Under the pieces are notes generated by a model that was given only the letters and a program-made list of their open reading frames with translations, made no database searches and was not told the origin of the DNA. Source: Phalacrocorax aristotelis (lineage: Eukaryota > Chordata > Aves > Suliformes > Phalacrocoracidae). From it: 64,000 nucleotides of DNA. The position numbers were made by a program, and so were the translations under genes. Positions 27,941 to 41,866 of the stretch are shown here, piece by piece. The DNA lies in NCBI RefSeq assembly GCF_949628215.1, contig NC_134281.1, positions 13,712,501-13,776,500 of the forward strand, given 5' to 3'. Numbering within the stretch: the stretch's first letter is position 1; each line of letters starts with the position of its first letter.

Positions 27941-30900
27941 GGTTTTATATAAGTAGCTTTAATGAAGTAGCATAATGTAAATTCTCTACAAACAGAATTG
28001 GCTGTAATCACAGGGAAGAGGAATAGTTCAAACAGTATTTCTTAAGGCAATGTTAGCCTTCACAGGGCTTGGAGAGACAGCAGGTTAGAGAGAAAATTGT
28101 TACCAGTGCTGCTATACCATTTGAATTACCAAGAACTACTCATCAGTTCTGTGGTGCCTACCTTACAGTGTATCTGTCAGTCACTGCCTGCCCAGCATGG
28201 ACAAGAGAACTGGAAATCTCAGTTGTGCTCTTGGGCCAAAATTGCAAATGAGAGTACACTGCAATGCAGAGTGAAGGACAGAGGCAAACACCAAGAGTAA
28301 ATTATGATATAGTATGAGTATGATCATTGTCAGCGAGAAGTTCCTTTTAATGGCTACAATAGCAGCAACAAAAGTGAAATGAAATAACTGGCAAAGAAAT
28401 GAAGGAATCCATCAGGTAGTTTATCCATAGTTACTTGCAGGATTTGGAACATCTCCATTTTCTTTTGCAATCATGTTTTAGGATGCAAAAATGCCAGCTG
28501 GTTTTGTGGGGGTCTTGCCTGAAATGCTTATGGCAGAGAGATATGGAGAGAATGACCCAAAAGCCCTTCCCCAATTCTGACTTTTCTGATTCATGAAATA
28601 TTCTTTGAAATATCCAGTGGGAATATGAAGCTGTCATATAAAAACAATTAGCCAGAAGGTCACTAAAGTTTACCTGATAACTGTAGTAGGACACTGAGGA
28701 CTGCTCAGACAATAAGGGAGTTGGTGGGGAAAACACGTAGAAAAGCAGCAAAATCAGCTTTACAGCTAATCTCTTGTCTCCCTTTATGTTTCCCAAGCAG
28801 AATGAGTTGCACAGCCTAAACACATACTCTTGTGTTTGTATCATTTCTTATCATCCAGTCATTCTTTTTTCTTTCCATTGTTCATATGTAGGTCATCATC
28901 TGTCTAGAACAGAGTTGTGACAAGCATGAACGTCAGTGGTACAAATCAGCGACCTGTTCCAAGAGCCTTAACCACTCTGGCTGCTAAATGTAGTTGTAGG
29001 TATAGGATCAAGGAAGCAAACTCTGCTTCAATATGTTTTTAAACAAAATCAGTAGAAAGTTCTTTCAATTAACCATCCAATATTGGAAACTCTTTTTTTA
29101 ACTTTCTTTGTTACTGCAAAGTGAAGGTAATCTTGTTCTAGTTTCTCTGCAGAGCTCTCAAGGCAGCTGGAAGCAATGCTCTTGAGCATCAGTTAAGTGT
29201 TTCCTTGTGAAACTCCACTCCAAATTCTGCAACTGTATCTACTGATTTTGCCTCTTTCACCTTTTTTGTTTTAAGGAAGAATGTTTTAAAGGGGTTTTTC
29301 TGTCTTCAGTCTCCGCTCTGTAGTCTATTCCTGACAATTCAAATCCTGCAGTTTAAAGCCTGAATTAAACTACTGGATTTCACTCTCTGAAAGACAGTCT
29401 ACTTGGAATATTTCAAGGGGAGAAGGGAGACTTTGGCAGGCTTTCATTAGTCATATTTGAACATATCTGTGGAACACAGCTGAGACTCCTCTATTAAACT
29501 TTTATTCCAATCACGAGCTGGCTGTTTCTTTCCCACTTCATATGTTTTGCTTTTTAGAATGATATTTAATGAGCTGGATGGAAGGAAAGTACATACTCCA
29601 AGAAGGTCTGTCTTGGTAACCGAGAAGAGTAATTGCATATGTTTTATATACTGGCCTTGCAATCAGCTAGCTTGAGCTGTAGTGGGCAGTTAACAGTTTG
29701 GTTTTTTTGTGCACCACTGGCAAGTGACCTGCCCTTGCATGCACCGAGCATCACATTTCCCGTTGCCCACAGGGTCTGACTGTCAGTGGGGACTCTTGTG
29801 TGTCTGTATCTCTCAGTTTCTGCCCAAGTCTGAATGTCTAGCATTATATATCAAGCAGGGAATTGTTTTCTTTTGGATTAAACATCTAGAATGGGGGCAC
29901 TAACTTCTTAATTTTGTGTGGGCCCCATGTAGTTCATGGTTTGCCCTTGGGGCGACTACAATTTCTAAACCAATACTTGGAAATGAAAGCTTGACTGAGG
30001 AAGGAAGGAAGAAGCAGAAAGCACGCTTATTAGAGGTAGAGATCTCAGCCAAAATCCTTCTGAGACTACATGAATACTACATGTCTGATATGTCCATGGG
30101 TAGTCTCACATGGCTGGGAAAGTCCTTAAGAGTCTTAATTTCTTCTATTACAAATCCTGATGCAAAAAAATAATATCACAGAATATGTATTCTCCAAGCT
30201 TGTGAGTTTCACTGAAATAATTGTTTACTTCAGCCCCTTTCTATCTGAGCAGTAGTTAGCTGAGTATTTAATCAAGGCTGTCTTGACATCATCCATAATT
30301 CTGAAATGCACACAAAGCAGTGCTGGCAAGCTACCAACTATTTAAATGAATGGGGGGATTATTAAGCAAAGGCATACACTTCAGTTTCACTTGCAACACT
30401 GAAGTACATCACTAGTTGCCAAGTATGAAGAAAAATGTTGGAGAGATAGCTGGTCATGTGGCACACAGGCAAAAAATGAAATCCTATAAAAAGCTAATTG
30501 AAGCTCTCCTTTTTTTATCCCCAGCTAATGTTTTATTTTGAAATTGTCCATGTATAACTGATTTCATAAGGATTCCTGTAGAGATCTCATCTCTGTTTTC
30601 ATACATGTGGTCATAGGAACTGCCTGCCTATGTAAACCATCAGGCATCTGATTACACACCCCCACATACCACTACTGTAACTGCCTGTGGCTCAGTCCCT
30701 GCCTGTGCCAGGCAAACACACACACATGTTCTGTATGTGTGCAATATTGAAATTTATGGGGCAGTTTCTCTACTGTGTTTCAGCTGTATTGTGCCACTCA
30801 GGAAGCCTTGATTTGCCAACAGAAAATTGCCTCGGGGCACACAGAGCTGTCAGCTCCTCTACCAGCACTCCCAAATATGCTCCAGGTAAGAGGCTGAGGG

Positions 30901-33900
30901 AGCATCAAAACTGAGAGACTGGTAACAGAGATGACAGCTGCTCCCAGAATGTTACAACACGCAGCAGAACCAAGGTGGGATGAAAAAATCCTCCCTAGCT
31001 CTTCCTAGGGAGGGTTCAGATGTACAAGGATTTGGCCCTGGATCTTCATCTTGTATTTTTCCTCTATTCTTCTTGAAACGTGTAATGATGTCCTTGATCA
31101 CTTGAAAGGAATGAAAAAATGCTAAAATAATATAATTTTTTTAATGTTAAAATACATTAATGAAGATCTATAATGGTTTTCTGCTGACCTGGAAGACAAT
31201 TACATTCTTTTAATATGCTGTTTATCTGGTGATTGATATTTTAGCTACAGTGATGGTCTCTTTCACAGGCTGCTCGCCTAATGGATTAAGTAGCTCCTCT
31301 GAAAATTTGTTTCATGAATCACAATGCTTTGAATCACCAGGTCAGAATTTCAGACACTCTTTTGCAAATTTCTGTGGCGCTCACTACAGCTTTTCAAGTG
31401 GACTTTAGCTTCAGCTTCAAAGAAAAGCTATTTCACCCCCAGTTGTGCTCAGCTGGAGCTAGTACATTTGCAGTTTACTACCATTTGACATGTGGAGGTT
31501 GAAAGCAAAGGAAATATTGGAAAATGGCTAAAATATACATAGAATGTACCGGGAAGTACACTTCCCTTCTTTTCTTGGTGAATGTCTCCTCTGTGTTTAC
31601 TGCCCTGCCTGGGTGTCTGATGGAATGATTTACTAATAACCTGTGATTGCAGCCACAGTGTAGGCCATGCTGAGGCTACGTGTTTGTGCTGCCAGAGCAG
31701 AGAAAACCAGCATGGTGCAGAGCTTTGGCTCCTGACAGGCTGGTCTGCCTCACCATAAGAAACTACCTTCAAATGAAAATGCATTTAAGTATTCCAGGAT
31801 GTATACTCCTATGTGTTTTATATACATATGTATAACATTATTTTTAGAAGTTCTTCACTGACAGTAGTAAGATCCTTTTTTTAACACATACCTGGCAACT
31901 CCGTCTTCTGCATAGCTCAACAAATCACTTCAAAAAAAGTGCTGATCTTTAAATATATGGAACTATTCCAGGCTTCAAGTCAAAAAGAACCTTAAATTCC
32001 TTGCAGAGCTAAGGAACAGCCAGGGAGATCTTTTAGTCCTCGCCCATGTCTCCTTCCTTCTCCAATTTTTTGCTGGCTGTAGTGCTCCCCTCAGAAGCTG
32101 AGAGTCCTCTTGAAAGCTTTGTGCAAGTCTGTTCTGTTTCTCTTCCCCTAACCCCATTTCTGCCTCAGCCCACTCATCTGACCAGCCCTCAAACTCATGT
32201 CTTTTCCCGTTCAGTTCTACAGAAGATGGGAACAGCCACTTGGGGTGTTCACCAGGCTCCAGACTTCTCAGAAGCCTACTGCTCCAGCAACAAATCAGAT
32301 TTGAAGGACAGAAGGAAGACCATACCAGCTTCCTGGATTTGAAGACACTCATCTTTGAGCAGGTTCTGGCCCCAACCCTAATTCTGTTGTTCAGTTTCAT
32401 TGCAAATATAACCTGCCTGCTCTGCAATGTCACTAGTCCTCTGGCTACAACTGGGGTTGGAAGGCAAGTGACCTGCATTCTACTTAGTCTTGTCACTGTC
32501 TCGCTGCATGACGCTGGTAAGTTTGACATTAAATGCCTTGCATACTGTGCGTGCCATAGCTGTAATGATTGCAGACACAAGCCATTATCATTATCTCTGA
32601 TTCCTGAACACTATTTGTGACAAAAACTTTCTGAAGCACAGAGGGAGGTGTCTTCATTATTGCATTGTAGCTCAAGTCTTAAAGCCAGATTTTCTCCTGC
32701 AGTTCCAGTCAGGCCAGGTTTCACTAAAGAACCTGGTCTCTAATTTATCAGGTTTTAGTATTGGTATTTTTTCTCCACTTTGTCCTTTTCTAGTCATTCT
32801 TTATAAGAATTCAAGTGACTTCACCAGCTTTTCTATGAAATGCATTATCCAAACTGGCCTCCCGAGGCCATGGCTTCTCATTATCAAGGTTGAAGTACAG
32901 CCACTAAAGTGCCAGTCAGCTGCACTACTTTATTTTCTCACTCAGCCGCTTCATAGTAGAGGAAATGTATTTCATCCATACATACAGTAATGTGAGAGGA
33001 AACCACTTCCCACATACACAAATTCCTGACTCATTCCTTTCAAATGTGGCTGAAACAACTGCTGAATCCTAACATAAAAAACCTATGATACCCATTCAAT
33101 AGGCTTTTCCAGGCTTTCCAGTATGAGGAGGAGGATCACAGGGAGATGTCTTTAAACTAGAGCACAGACTGGAAATTTGAACCTCTGGGGTTTGTTTCCG
33201 GTTCAATTACTCTGTTTACTAGTTTTGAGCATCTGGTCTCTGTGCCTAGGTTTACCCATGTAAAATAGTTATAATAATACATCTCTACTCATTTTGTGGG
33301 TCTGCCTTGCTGTGTTTTTAGAGGGGGTGGCTCACAGGTGTCTGTAATATCATGTTGAGATCCAGAGACCAAGAAGTGTATAAATGGTAGAATAAAAACA
33401 TCATTGCATTGCTGTCATCTCCCCGATTTTTGGTAATACAGTTGTCCACAGCATTCAGAAACTAAGCCTTCATGGGAAAGGAGAGACTGGATGTGTGCAG
33501 CTAACAAGGGTATTTTGTTTACTCCTTCACAGAAAGCAACAAGACATATCTAATTGTGTAATACATTAAGTAGAAAAAGAAATGTCAGGCTTATTGCATG
33601 TGCCTTCATAGCTAGTCACACTTCTACACAGGCAGAACTAATCTCAGCAAATTGAGAAGTCACTAACTGGGGCTAAATTTCAACAGTTGTAATTAGAAGA
33701 ATGAGTGAACTGTATTTTTCTCAAAGCAGATTTGATTTAATAAATTATGCTGCTTAGATAGCCACAGTTGCTACGAAGCAAAAAAGAGAAGGTGCTTTAC
33801 AGAACTGTAGCAGATTTCCTGGGTGACACCTGAATTTAGATCTACCACAGCTTTGACAGGATAGCTTCAACTCCATGGGGATTCCCAGAACGAATTTGTG

Positions 33901-36900
33901 ATGCAGTTAACCAGCCACCAAAGGGCACTGTTGCACCCAATGAATCACCTACAGAATTTGCATAAGAGGGATATTATTATTTAGGATATTGCTGAAGTGT
34001 AAACGATGTGGCATCTACTTGCTGGGTTGCTGAATTGATACTAGGGATGCTGCCTTCCTCACCAGTGTGCATGAGTAAATAATCTTAGTTGAACTGACAA
34101 CTGATTTATAGTACTTACTGACAGGTAATTTATAACACATAAGGCCTGAGATTCGAAAATCTTTTGGGTCAGACAAGTTTTGCAGAGTTGAGAACATTTG
34201 TTACTAAGCAGACAGTGAGATATACTGGCATTTCCCTGCAGTTAAAAAGCCCCAAGAAAACACCAAGATAAATAAATGCAGTTATTTTGCAGGAGAGTGC
34301 TGATCAGAAAGCTGCCTAATTGCTTTGTTTCCTTTTAATATGTTAGACCGAAACCCTGCGTGCATCAGCTAGTTGGCAACCTTTAAAAAAATCAGTTCAG
34401 AGTATTACGCAGTAAAAATAAAAAATAGGACAGATCCTCCTCTTACACACACTAGTGTAAATCAAGTATAACTCTTTTTTAAGTCAGTGATGAAACAAAG
34501 GTGTGAGACGATGCTCAGACCTAAGACCTACCTAAAAATCTCTTTTTGCTCAGAGGGAGGCTCACAGTGCTAGGATGTCACCCTTCTGGTGAGGATGAAA
34601 AGGCAACAAAGTGAAAGATGAGATGGGAGAGACTGGTAAGGGAGAGCTAGACCTTTCTCTCCAGCCACAAGGTCAGATATAGTGCAGGTCAAGAGCTGCT
34701 GAAAGTTACTCTGTGTAGATAGCTGTCTACTGACCACTGCAAAGCACGTTACTATATAGCAATCCCATATCTAGTGGACAGAGAATCAAACTGCTAAAAA
34801 AAACCCACCAAACACACAAACAAAATAAAGCCACTAGCATAGCTGGCCTTCCTGCTGGGACCCTGAGTAGAAAGGTCAAGGTCTAAATAACCTGTAATGT
34901 TCTTAACATGCTTATTCCTTGCAGCATCCTCCAGTAATGATGCCTTTTAAGGTTGTGTTCCCCACTTAACTATTTAAACAGTCTACAACAACACAAAGTG
35001 CACAGGGAAAGGTAAGAAGATAAAAAAGTAAGAAGAAAAGTGGCCTTTAAAGGTGTTTGATAGATTCCAGCTCCTCTCTTCCGTCAGCTGAGACACACCT
35101 GCACTTAGGTGTACGTTGATAGCAAAGCTATAGCCATACTGCCGTTGTGAGACATGATTTTAAGCTGAATAGATGTGGCCAAGCCAGATTTAATGATTAG
35201 CAATGAAGATTCAATAATCCAGGTGTCAGCTGCCCTAGCGATTCAGTGTCATCTCTAGCTGGACAGCCCATGCTGAAGCCCAGGTTGTTACGTGCTTACT
35301 GCTCTCATTAATTAGCAGTCTCAACTGAAGCTAAGGTATTCACTCATGTTGCAGTGAGAACTCCTAAACGAGTATGAAAAAGACTAAATATGTAGTTCAG
35401 CTGCAGAACTTGAAAAAGTCTTTGCAGCCAGATCATTTCGTAGTCCGTGTTGCTACAAAATTGCCTATACTGGCACAGCACAAAGAGAGGCATAGAGACA
35501 GGAACAAGTGCCCGTTAATGGGTGTGTGCTACGGCAGCTGCTTGTGCCAGCCCTGCCACTTGAAAATTCACTCATCAAACTGTGCCTTACTGCACCAGCA
35601 TTCACCTCAGCTCTGAAGCTAGCCCACTGTAAAGCTTGCTCTCTGGTGTGCTCTGAGGGGACAGATAGTCAAAGACTACACAAAGATCGATAATTGCTGC
35701 AAAGCCTTGCATTAATAGCTTACTGCTTGATGGCTTCTCATGCTCTTATACAAAGATGCCAAATAGCATGTGAACAAAACCATGGGGTAGGAAGTTCACC
35801 CTCCTTCCAGTATTCATAGCTGATAAAACCTTCGTAAAGGTTTTCTTTAAGTACTTTTCAAAATGGATTAAGAATCCACCCCTGCTCAGCGCTGCAGCAT
35901 GGAGCAATCATCTGATGCACAAAATAATGGTTATCTTGCCAGGAAATTTGCTTTACTAATGTCCTAAGCGGCTCAAGCTTTAATCTGATTTCTCTCTTTC
36001 TTATTTCAGGCAAGCTGCTGTAGCAGAAATATTCAGTAAAGACTGCTAAGCCACTTGGCATGTCTATAAAATTCAGGGGTGTTAACTATTCTCTTGCTCT
36101 TTCCAGTTGGCCGGGGTCCTGCTCACTTGCATTTAAGGAGAACTTTAATGTTCTTGTACTTCTATGATATTGCACATATGAACTTGTAGTTACTGTCTTA
36201 TTTTCCTAGCTGAGATAGGTAAATACTGATAAAGACTTATATGGGTTACTTTTATACGGAAAGTAAATCTTTATAAGCAAATATTCAAAGTGAAGCTGTA
36301 GCTTGCCCTTTTTGGAACTGCCTCTGCGCTGTGTATTTAATCATATATCTGTTGTTATTGGTTTATTATTATTACTGGATACATTTTATAAAGTACATTA
36401 GGAGATCCATAGAGATGTGATACACTCAGAGGATGTGACCCAGCGGGATTTTTGGCCAATGATTGTAACAGGAGCAGGATCAAACCATGCCTGTCATCTT
36501 GTTAGTATTTACAAAAGCCTCCTTTGAGATCGAGGGACAAATAGTAATCAAAGGTCTATTAAAAAGAAGTTATATCTTGTAAGCAATTTATATCTAGTTT
36601 GGATTTAAACTGCAATTTTTAGAAGGAAAGTGTTATCAAGAAAACATTTTGTATGCCCAACCTGAACACAAACCTGGAATTATCCAGCTGCTGAAAGTCA
36701 CTCTTGTTCCACTGAAAAATATGGTTGGAACCAACTATTGGGAATAACAGTATAGAAATCATAACATAAACCCCACTGTTGAACCATCCACAAAGATTAT
36801 CTGCTCTATTTAAAATATAGTAGGTTTTTGAGGGGCATTTGTTAAAAAATCTACACCATATTTCATGCCCATAAAACAGCTGAGACAAAACTGCCGTCAA

Positions 36901-39900
36901 AGAACAGTGTAAATATAGTGGCCTGGGGACTGCCCACAGTCAGACTGCAGAAGTGCTGGCCACTGGGTTAACGACACGGTTAACCCTTTTGTATTACGGG
37001 AAAAGAAAATCCATTAGAAAAACCTACAGAGACATCTAGCTCTATTACCTAACATCTGCAGCTGTCTGCCATACAGTGGTATGTTGTGGGGATAGGCAAG
37101 CATGATGAAAATGTTATAATAACCTTTAAAAATGGGAGACTGGAAACACAATGCTGGTTTTATTTGCAAAGTGTTTCTCATGCAAGTGTCCCTGGGAGAT
37201 GTTTTATAATAAAGTTCGAATGAAAATCAATAAAAATCAAATCGAAGCTCCTTCACTGTATACCAAACAGAACAGTCCACACTTCAGCTTTGGTTTTAAA
37301 GCCAGGAAGAGAATTTATTTGATGAATTTCTGCTGCTGCTCAGAATTCAAAAAAGAGAAAAAGACAATAGCTCAAAAGGTAATTTACAAACAGTTTTGAT
37401 TTAAATGCTGATGTTGTCAAGAGATCAAAAGTGAAACACTCAAAGAATTATTCAGCAAGCTGCAAATATCCATTCAAATTCCGTTCTATTCCAGGATCAA
37501 AAGCATAATTTTACATGTACAGCATTTTCTTTTCAAGCATGCATATGATAATTACTGCATGCAAAAATAAATGTATTACATGTTTCATTTTCATGAAAGA
37601 GTTATGTAGTTACAAGCAAAGCTCACCCCCACTGCGTGCGTGACGACAGTACCTGTTCACGTACAAATGACAAGTGTAACTCCATGGCATTGTGTGCAAG
37701 AGGTTATTCAAATTCAATATCCAAACACTGACTTGAAAAACAACAGCCCGTGCAGATGCAGAAGTCCAATGTCCATGTTGTTGGTTTTTTGACTACTGTC
37801 AGAACATTCCAGCAGAACTAAAGGGATCCAGCATCATTTAAGACTTGATGACTTGAAAACCAGACAGCCTCCTCTTATTGTTACTTTTCCATTCCCAAGT
37901 ATAGGTCCAATGTCTTTTTAGCATGGACGGTATTTTTGCTAATGCTTCATAAAATTCTATATGAAATTAATGCTCTGTGCCAAAAGCTGTCTCCACAAAG
38001 GTGTAAAGGCTGTCTCAGAAGGTTAATAGTGATGGTTTCTTGTCCTGGCCAACGTCCACATGGTGACTGTTACAATCAAGCTGGCAGTAATTTTTACGTA
38101 AATGAGCCCATTATCAGAACTATATGTATCTGGTTGCTAGACTATAGGCACTTAGGGGAAATTGGCATCAATATTTCCAAAAGAAGAACTTTTTTCCTTA
38201 ATGTTCCAAACGTTGTTTGGGTGTGGTTTTTTTTCTCTAAACAATGGTTCCAGGTCAATAGTTTGATGATTAAAAACCAGATCATATAAGCAAAAGCTAG
38301 TTCTTAATCCCTGCAAATATGAACATTTTGGGGTTAGCTCTATTATATTTTTTTATAGAATCCTGTTAGATAAATTACAGTAAAATGAGTATGGAATGAA
38401 AAATAACCATTCTGTAGGGGTTTTTTACATTAAAAAATATGTTGGAGATTTCAAAAACCTTAAAAAGGCAGGAAGAGAACATGTGGGAAGCATTTAGATG
38501 TTAAAAAGAGACTTCAACCTTGTGTTAGCTGTGGGCCTTTCAGTCCTGCTGAAATATTCACCTGTTGGTTCACCATGAACTGGTTTAATTTGTAGGCTGT
38601 CAGTTGAGAACCAGCCTTTATCAATCTAGTCTGGAGTTCTGTGGCCAGCAGTAGTCAGCACTGCATCCCTTGGGGATGGATGTAAAACCTCTTCATTCTT
38701 CTTGCATGTGTTTCAACTGCCCATATTGCGTGCACTGACAGTGGCAAGTATCTGCCTGACCTTGTTTGCTGATCTGCATAATTTTACCATAATTTGTCCC
38801 CCTCCTGGCACATTTTAGCAAACAGAAGGTAGCTTTATTACAGAGCTTTTTCTGAATCAATAGCACTGCTACCATTGCAAAACTACATGTTACATTCTGT
38901 TTTTACTTGAAATATTGAGGCTTCGCTTGAAAATATGGGATGAAATGCTGGTCCTGCTGAAGTTCTGTTATTGTTCTTTGACAAGATCAGGGTTAGCCAC
39001 TGGTTCTTTTTGTTACACAAGTGCGTGTTATATAGAAGGTCTGTCTTATCAGAGCCAGAAATCAAGATCCTAGTTATTGAGAAAGCACTGCTGTAACACT
39101 GCCAGCTAGGAGCATGGCTGTTTAAAGTTACAGTATTATAAAGTATTATAGATACCTTATTAAGTAATGCCATAAGTGCATGGAATAAAGTGATGTTCTA
39201 AGAGCGCCTGGGAGAACAAATTGGAGAAATAGGGGTGTGAGTCATAACAGGAGTTCAGGATTCAAAACATTTCATGCAAAGCAGTACAAAGACATTCAGT
39301 TAACCTCTCATGTCCTGATAATGATGTTGGAAGTTCTTTTGTGCATTGCAATATTGGACTTATGCCTGGTGGGGAAGCTAAGCTTATTTTTGATGTATCT
39401 AGGGCAATTCTATTTAATCAGTGGTTTGGGTATCTCATTTTAGATATCTAAATTGGAATTTTTTTGCAAAGACACAGAGTTATGAAACACCTTATGATCT
39501 TCAGGATAGGATAATATTTTTCATTTCTTACCCATCTGGACTTAGGAAAGATTAATTTCACACCTTATAGAAATTGCAGGTTTCATCTTTTAGAATGCAT
39601 TTCTTCAACTGGCAATCAGCTAGGCTAGAAGGAATTTCCATTTTTTAAAGCTCCTTCTATTAAGGAATCAGAGGGTTTGATTGACTAGAAAAAAATAATT
39701 CACTCATTTCTTTGTTTCAATTAGACAGAAAGACCTTTTCACAAGGCGTGTCCCATTGCCCTGTACCTCTCATTACCCTGTGATAAAGTAAAGTTCAAAT
39801 CCATGTAAGAAAATGTTATTCCATGATTCTTCAACTAGAAATGCAGGTCTCACATCTCCCCACTTCAGAAGATTCCTATCTGCCCTCTAGCATGCTGCTT

Positions 39901-41305
39901 CTGGTTTCTCAGGCAAGCTGGGAGATTATCTCCTGAGTACAGACCACAAGGGAAACTCTAGCTCTGTTGAAATCAATGGATTTTGGCTGTTGGCCTTAAA
40001 GGAGCTAGAAGTTAAGACTTTTTAGGTTAGCAGCATAGTAAACAATTTGGTTTTGAAATGTTTTCTACTCAGGGTTCCCTGAAGGTCGTTCTTTTGTCCA
40101 TGCTCACCTGCCATTCAGACCATGATCTTCCACTTGTGATCTGAATTGTTTCACACATGCTACTGCCTCTAGAGCCCATCTACCTGGGTCAATAAATCAG
40201 CAAGGACATCTGACAAGCAACTGTCAAACAGCCTGAGAGGCGGCATGGGGGTAGACCATGTCATAGTTGTGGCTGGTCCCTGGAACGCTCTGTCAGAGCA
40301 TTGGAGATACAGCTGCTACATCTGAGCATGATTGCACGGAGCTCCCCATGTGCCAGACTCTTTGGGGAGCCTCACTGAAGTGAAGGGATCTCTAGCAGTA
40401 TAGACGTACTACGGGGCACTGGGATCTATCTGCAGGAAGCTCCTTGCAGGGCTGTGGACTGTATCTATTATTACACTTAGCACAAGGACTTCTGGTCCTG
40501 AATAGGACGCTTGGACATTGATGCACTATAACAATTAAATAAAGATAGTAATAAAACTTGCCTACTCAGTCGTGTACATTTCATGCAAGCTGAGATGGCA
40601 TCGTAAGCAAAGCAGTTCTTCCACCTTGTGGTTAGAGAGACTACTACTGACAGAGTTTGTACATCAAAAATCACAGATTGCACACAAATACTGCTGTTAA
40701 ACAGACCCAGCGCACAAAGGGCTATTGCTAGCACAGGACCTCTCCTGCAGACCAATGCTACAAATATTAGCCAGCCCTATTTTGTAGGCTGAACGTTTGG
40801 GTGCCTGTGTCTACTTACACACAGGTGTACAAACAAATAGATTTGTAATGCCCTCTAGCGATCCCATCCCACAGATGCTATGAGACCTTGTTTAACAACA
40901 CCTAGACTGTCTCCTTTAACCTCCTTGGTAAAAATAGGCCTTTATTCAATGCAACATGCAAGCTTTGACACACAGATAAAATGTACTGATGTGGGAACAG
41001 AGTGTGAGCACGTCACATACATGTGGAAAATGTGAATGTGATCTCTTCAAATAGAGATTGTAGCCAGTTTCTGCAAGCAATAACACTAGAACTGAAAGGA
41101 ACCATTTGGAGGCAGTGAAAATTTCATCTATGCTTCTATCCCCATTTCTACTCTGCCCGTTTTCTGTTTTTCACCTTTGGCTATTGAAGCAATCATACTG
41201 AAGACTATATATATGTTGTTTGCAACAGGGTGCAATTCAGCACGATTGGCTTTTGTGTCTGTAGTCAGTTGCCACAGAGTGAAGCCCAACTTCAGAAGCA
41301 GTAAT
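27941..41305. other. Intergenic region
   Basis: This is 13.4 kb of AT-rich DNA between the kelch gene and the second CR1. I recognise no gene on either strand. It holds a MIR-like remnant (33,185-33,305), several short segments resembling very old sauropsid repeats and an overlapping open-frame block at 31,975-32,620, described as a finding. Open frames of 60-140 codons elsewhere show no domain, splice context or composition suggesting coding. Confidence 0.6.
33185..33305 (+). repeat. MIR-like ancient SINE remnant
   Basis: The text 'gtctctgtgcctaggtttac' at 33,236-33,255, followed by 'ccatgtaaaatagttataataatac', follows the MIR 3' core (ctctgtgcctcagtttcc, catctgtaaaatggggataataatag) in order and spacing. 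The preceding 60 bases fit the central MIR region loosely. Confidence 0.55.
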
Positions 41306-41866
41306 TCACAGAATCACAGGACCCCAGGTTGGAAGGGACCTCAGGGATCATCTAGTCCAACCTTTCTGGGAAGAGCAGAGTCTAGACAAGGTGGCCCAGC
41401 ACCCTGTCCAGACAACTCTTAGAGGTGTCCAACATGGCCGAGTCAACCACTTCCCTGGGGAGATTATTCCCATGGTGACTGTCCTCACTGTGAAAAGTTT
41501 TCCTCTGGTGTCCAAGCGGAATCTCCCCAAGAGCAATTTGTGTCCATTCCCCCTTGTCCTCTCCACGTGACTCCGTGTAAAAAGGGAGTCTCCATCTTCT
41601 TTGTAGCTACCCCTTAAGTACTGGTACATGGTGATGAGATCCCCCCTGAGCCTCCTTTTCTCAAGGCTGAACAAACCCAGTTCTCCCAGCCTATCCTCGT
41701 ATGGCAGGCTTCCCAGTCCTGTGATCATCCTGGTGGCCCTTCTCTGGACCCCTTCCAGCCTGTCCACATCCTTTTTCTATAGAGGGGACCAGAACTGCAC
41801 ACAGTACTCCAGGTGTGGCCTGACAAGCACTGAGTAGAGCGGGATGATGACTTCTTTATCTCTGTA
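41306..41866 (-). mobile_element. CR1 non-LTR retrotransposon, 5'-truncated
   Basis: This is a minus-strand CR1 copy of about 560 bases. At the left end 'tcacagaatcacag' is the reverse complement of the CR1 terminal 8-bp microsatellite (ATTCTGTG-type), so the 3' terminus is intact. Next comes 'ttggaagggacctcagggatcatctagtccaacc', the standard CR1 3' UTR. Read on the minus strand, the copy specifies the C-terminal tail of the CR1 ORF2 protein, including QRRATRMI and [15 protein letters not shown]. The apparent 139-codon frame (41,348-41,767) passes from this ORF2 tail into 3' UTR sequence through a frame change, so it is a broken, non-functional remnant. Homology ends near 41,866 (5' truncation). 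Confidence 0.93.

Noticed and set aside
28431-28844. 137-codon minus-strand open frame
   Set aside because: No recognisable domain, AT-rich intergenic context and no splice or promoter context.
37936-38289. 117-codon + strand open frame
   Set aside because: No family match recognised; composition equals the surrounding intergenic DNA.
41348-41767. 139-codon minus-strand frame as a functional gene
   Set aside because: It is the tail of CR1 ORF2 running into 3' UTR sequence of a truncated copy.
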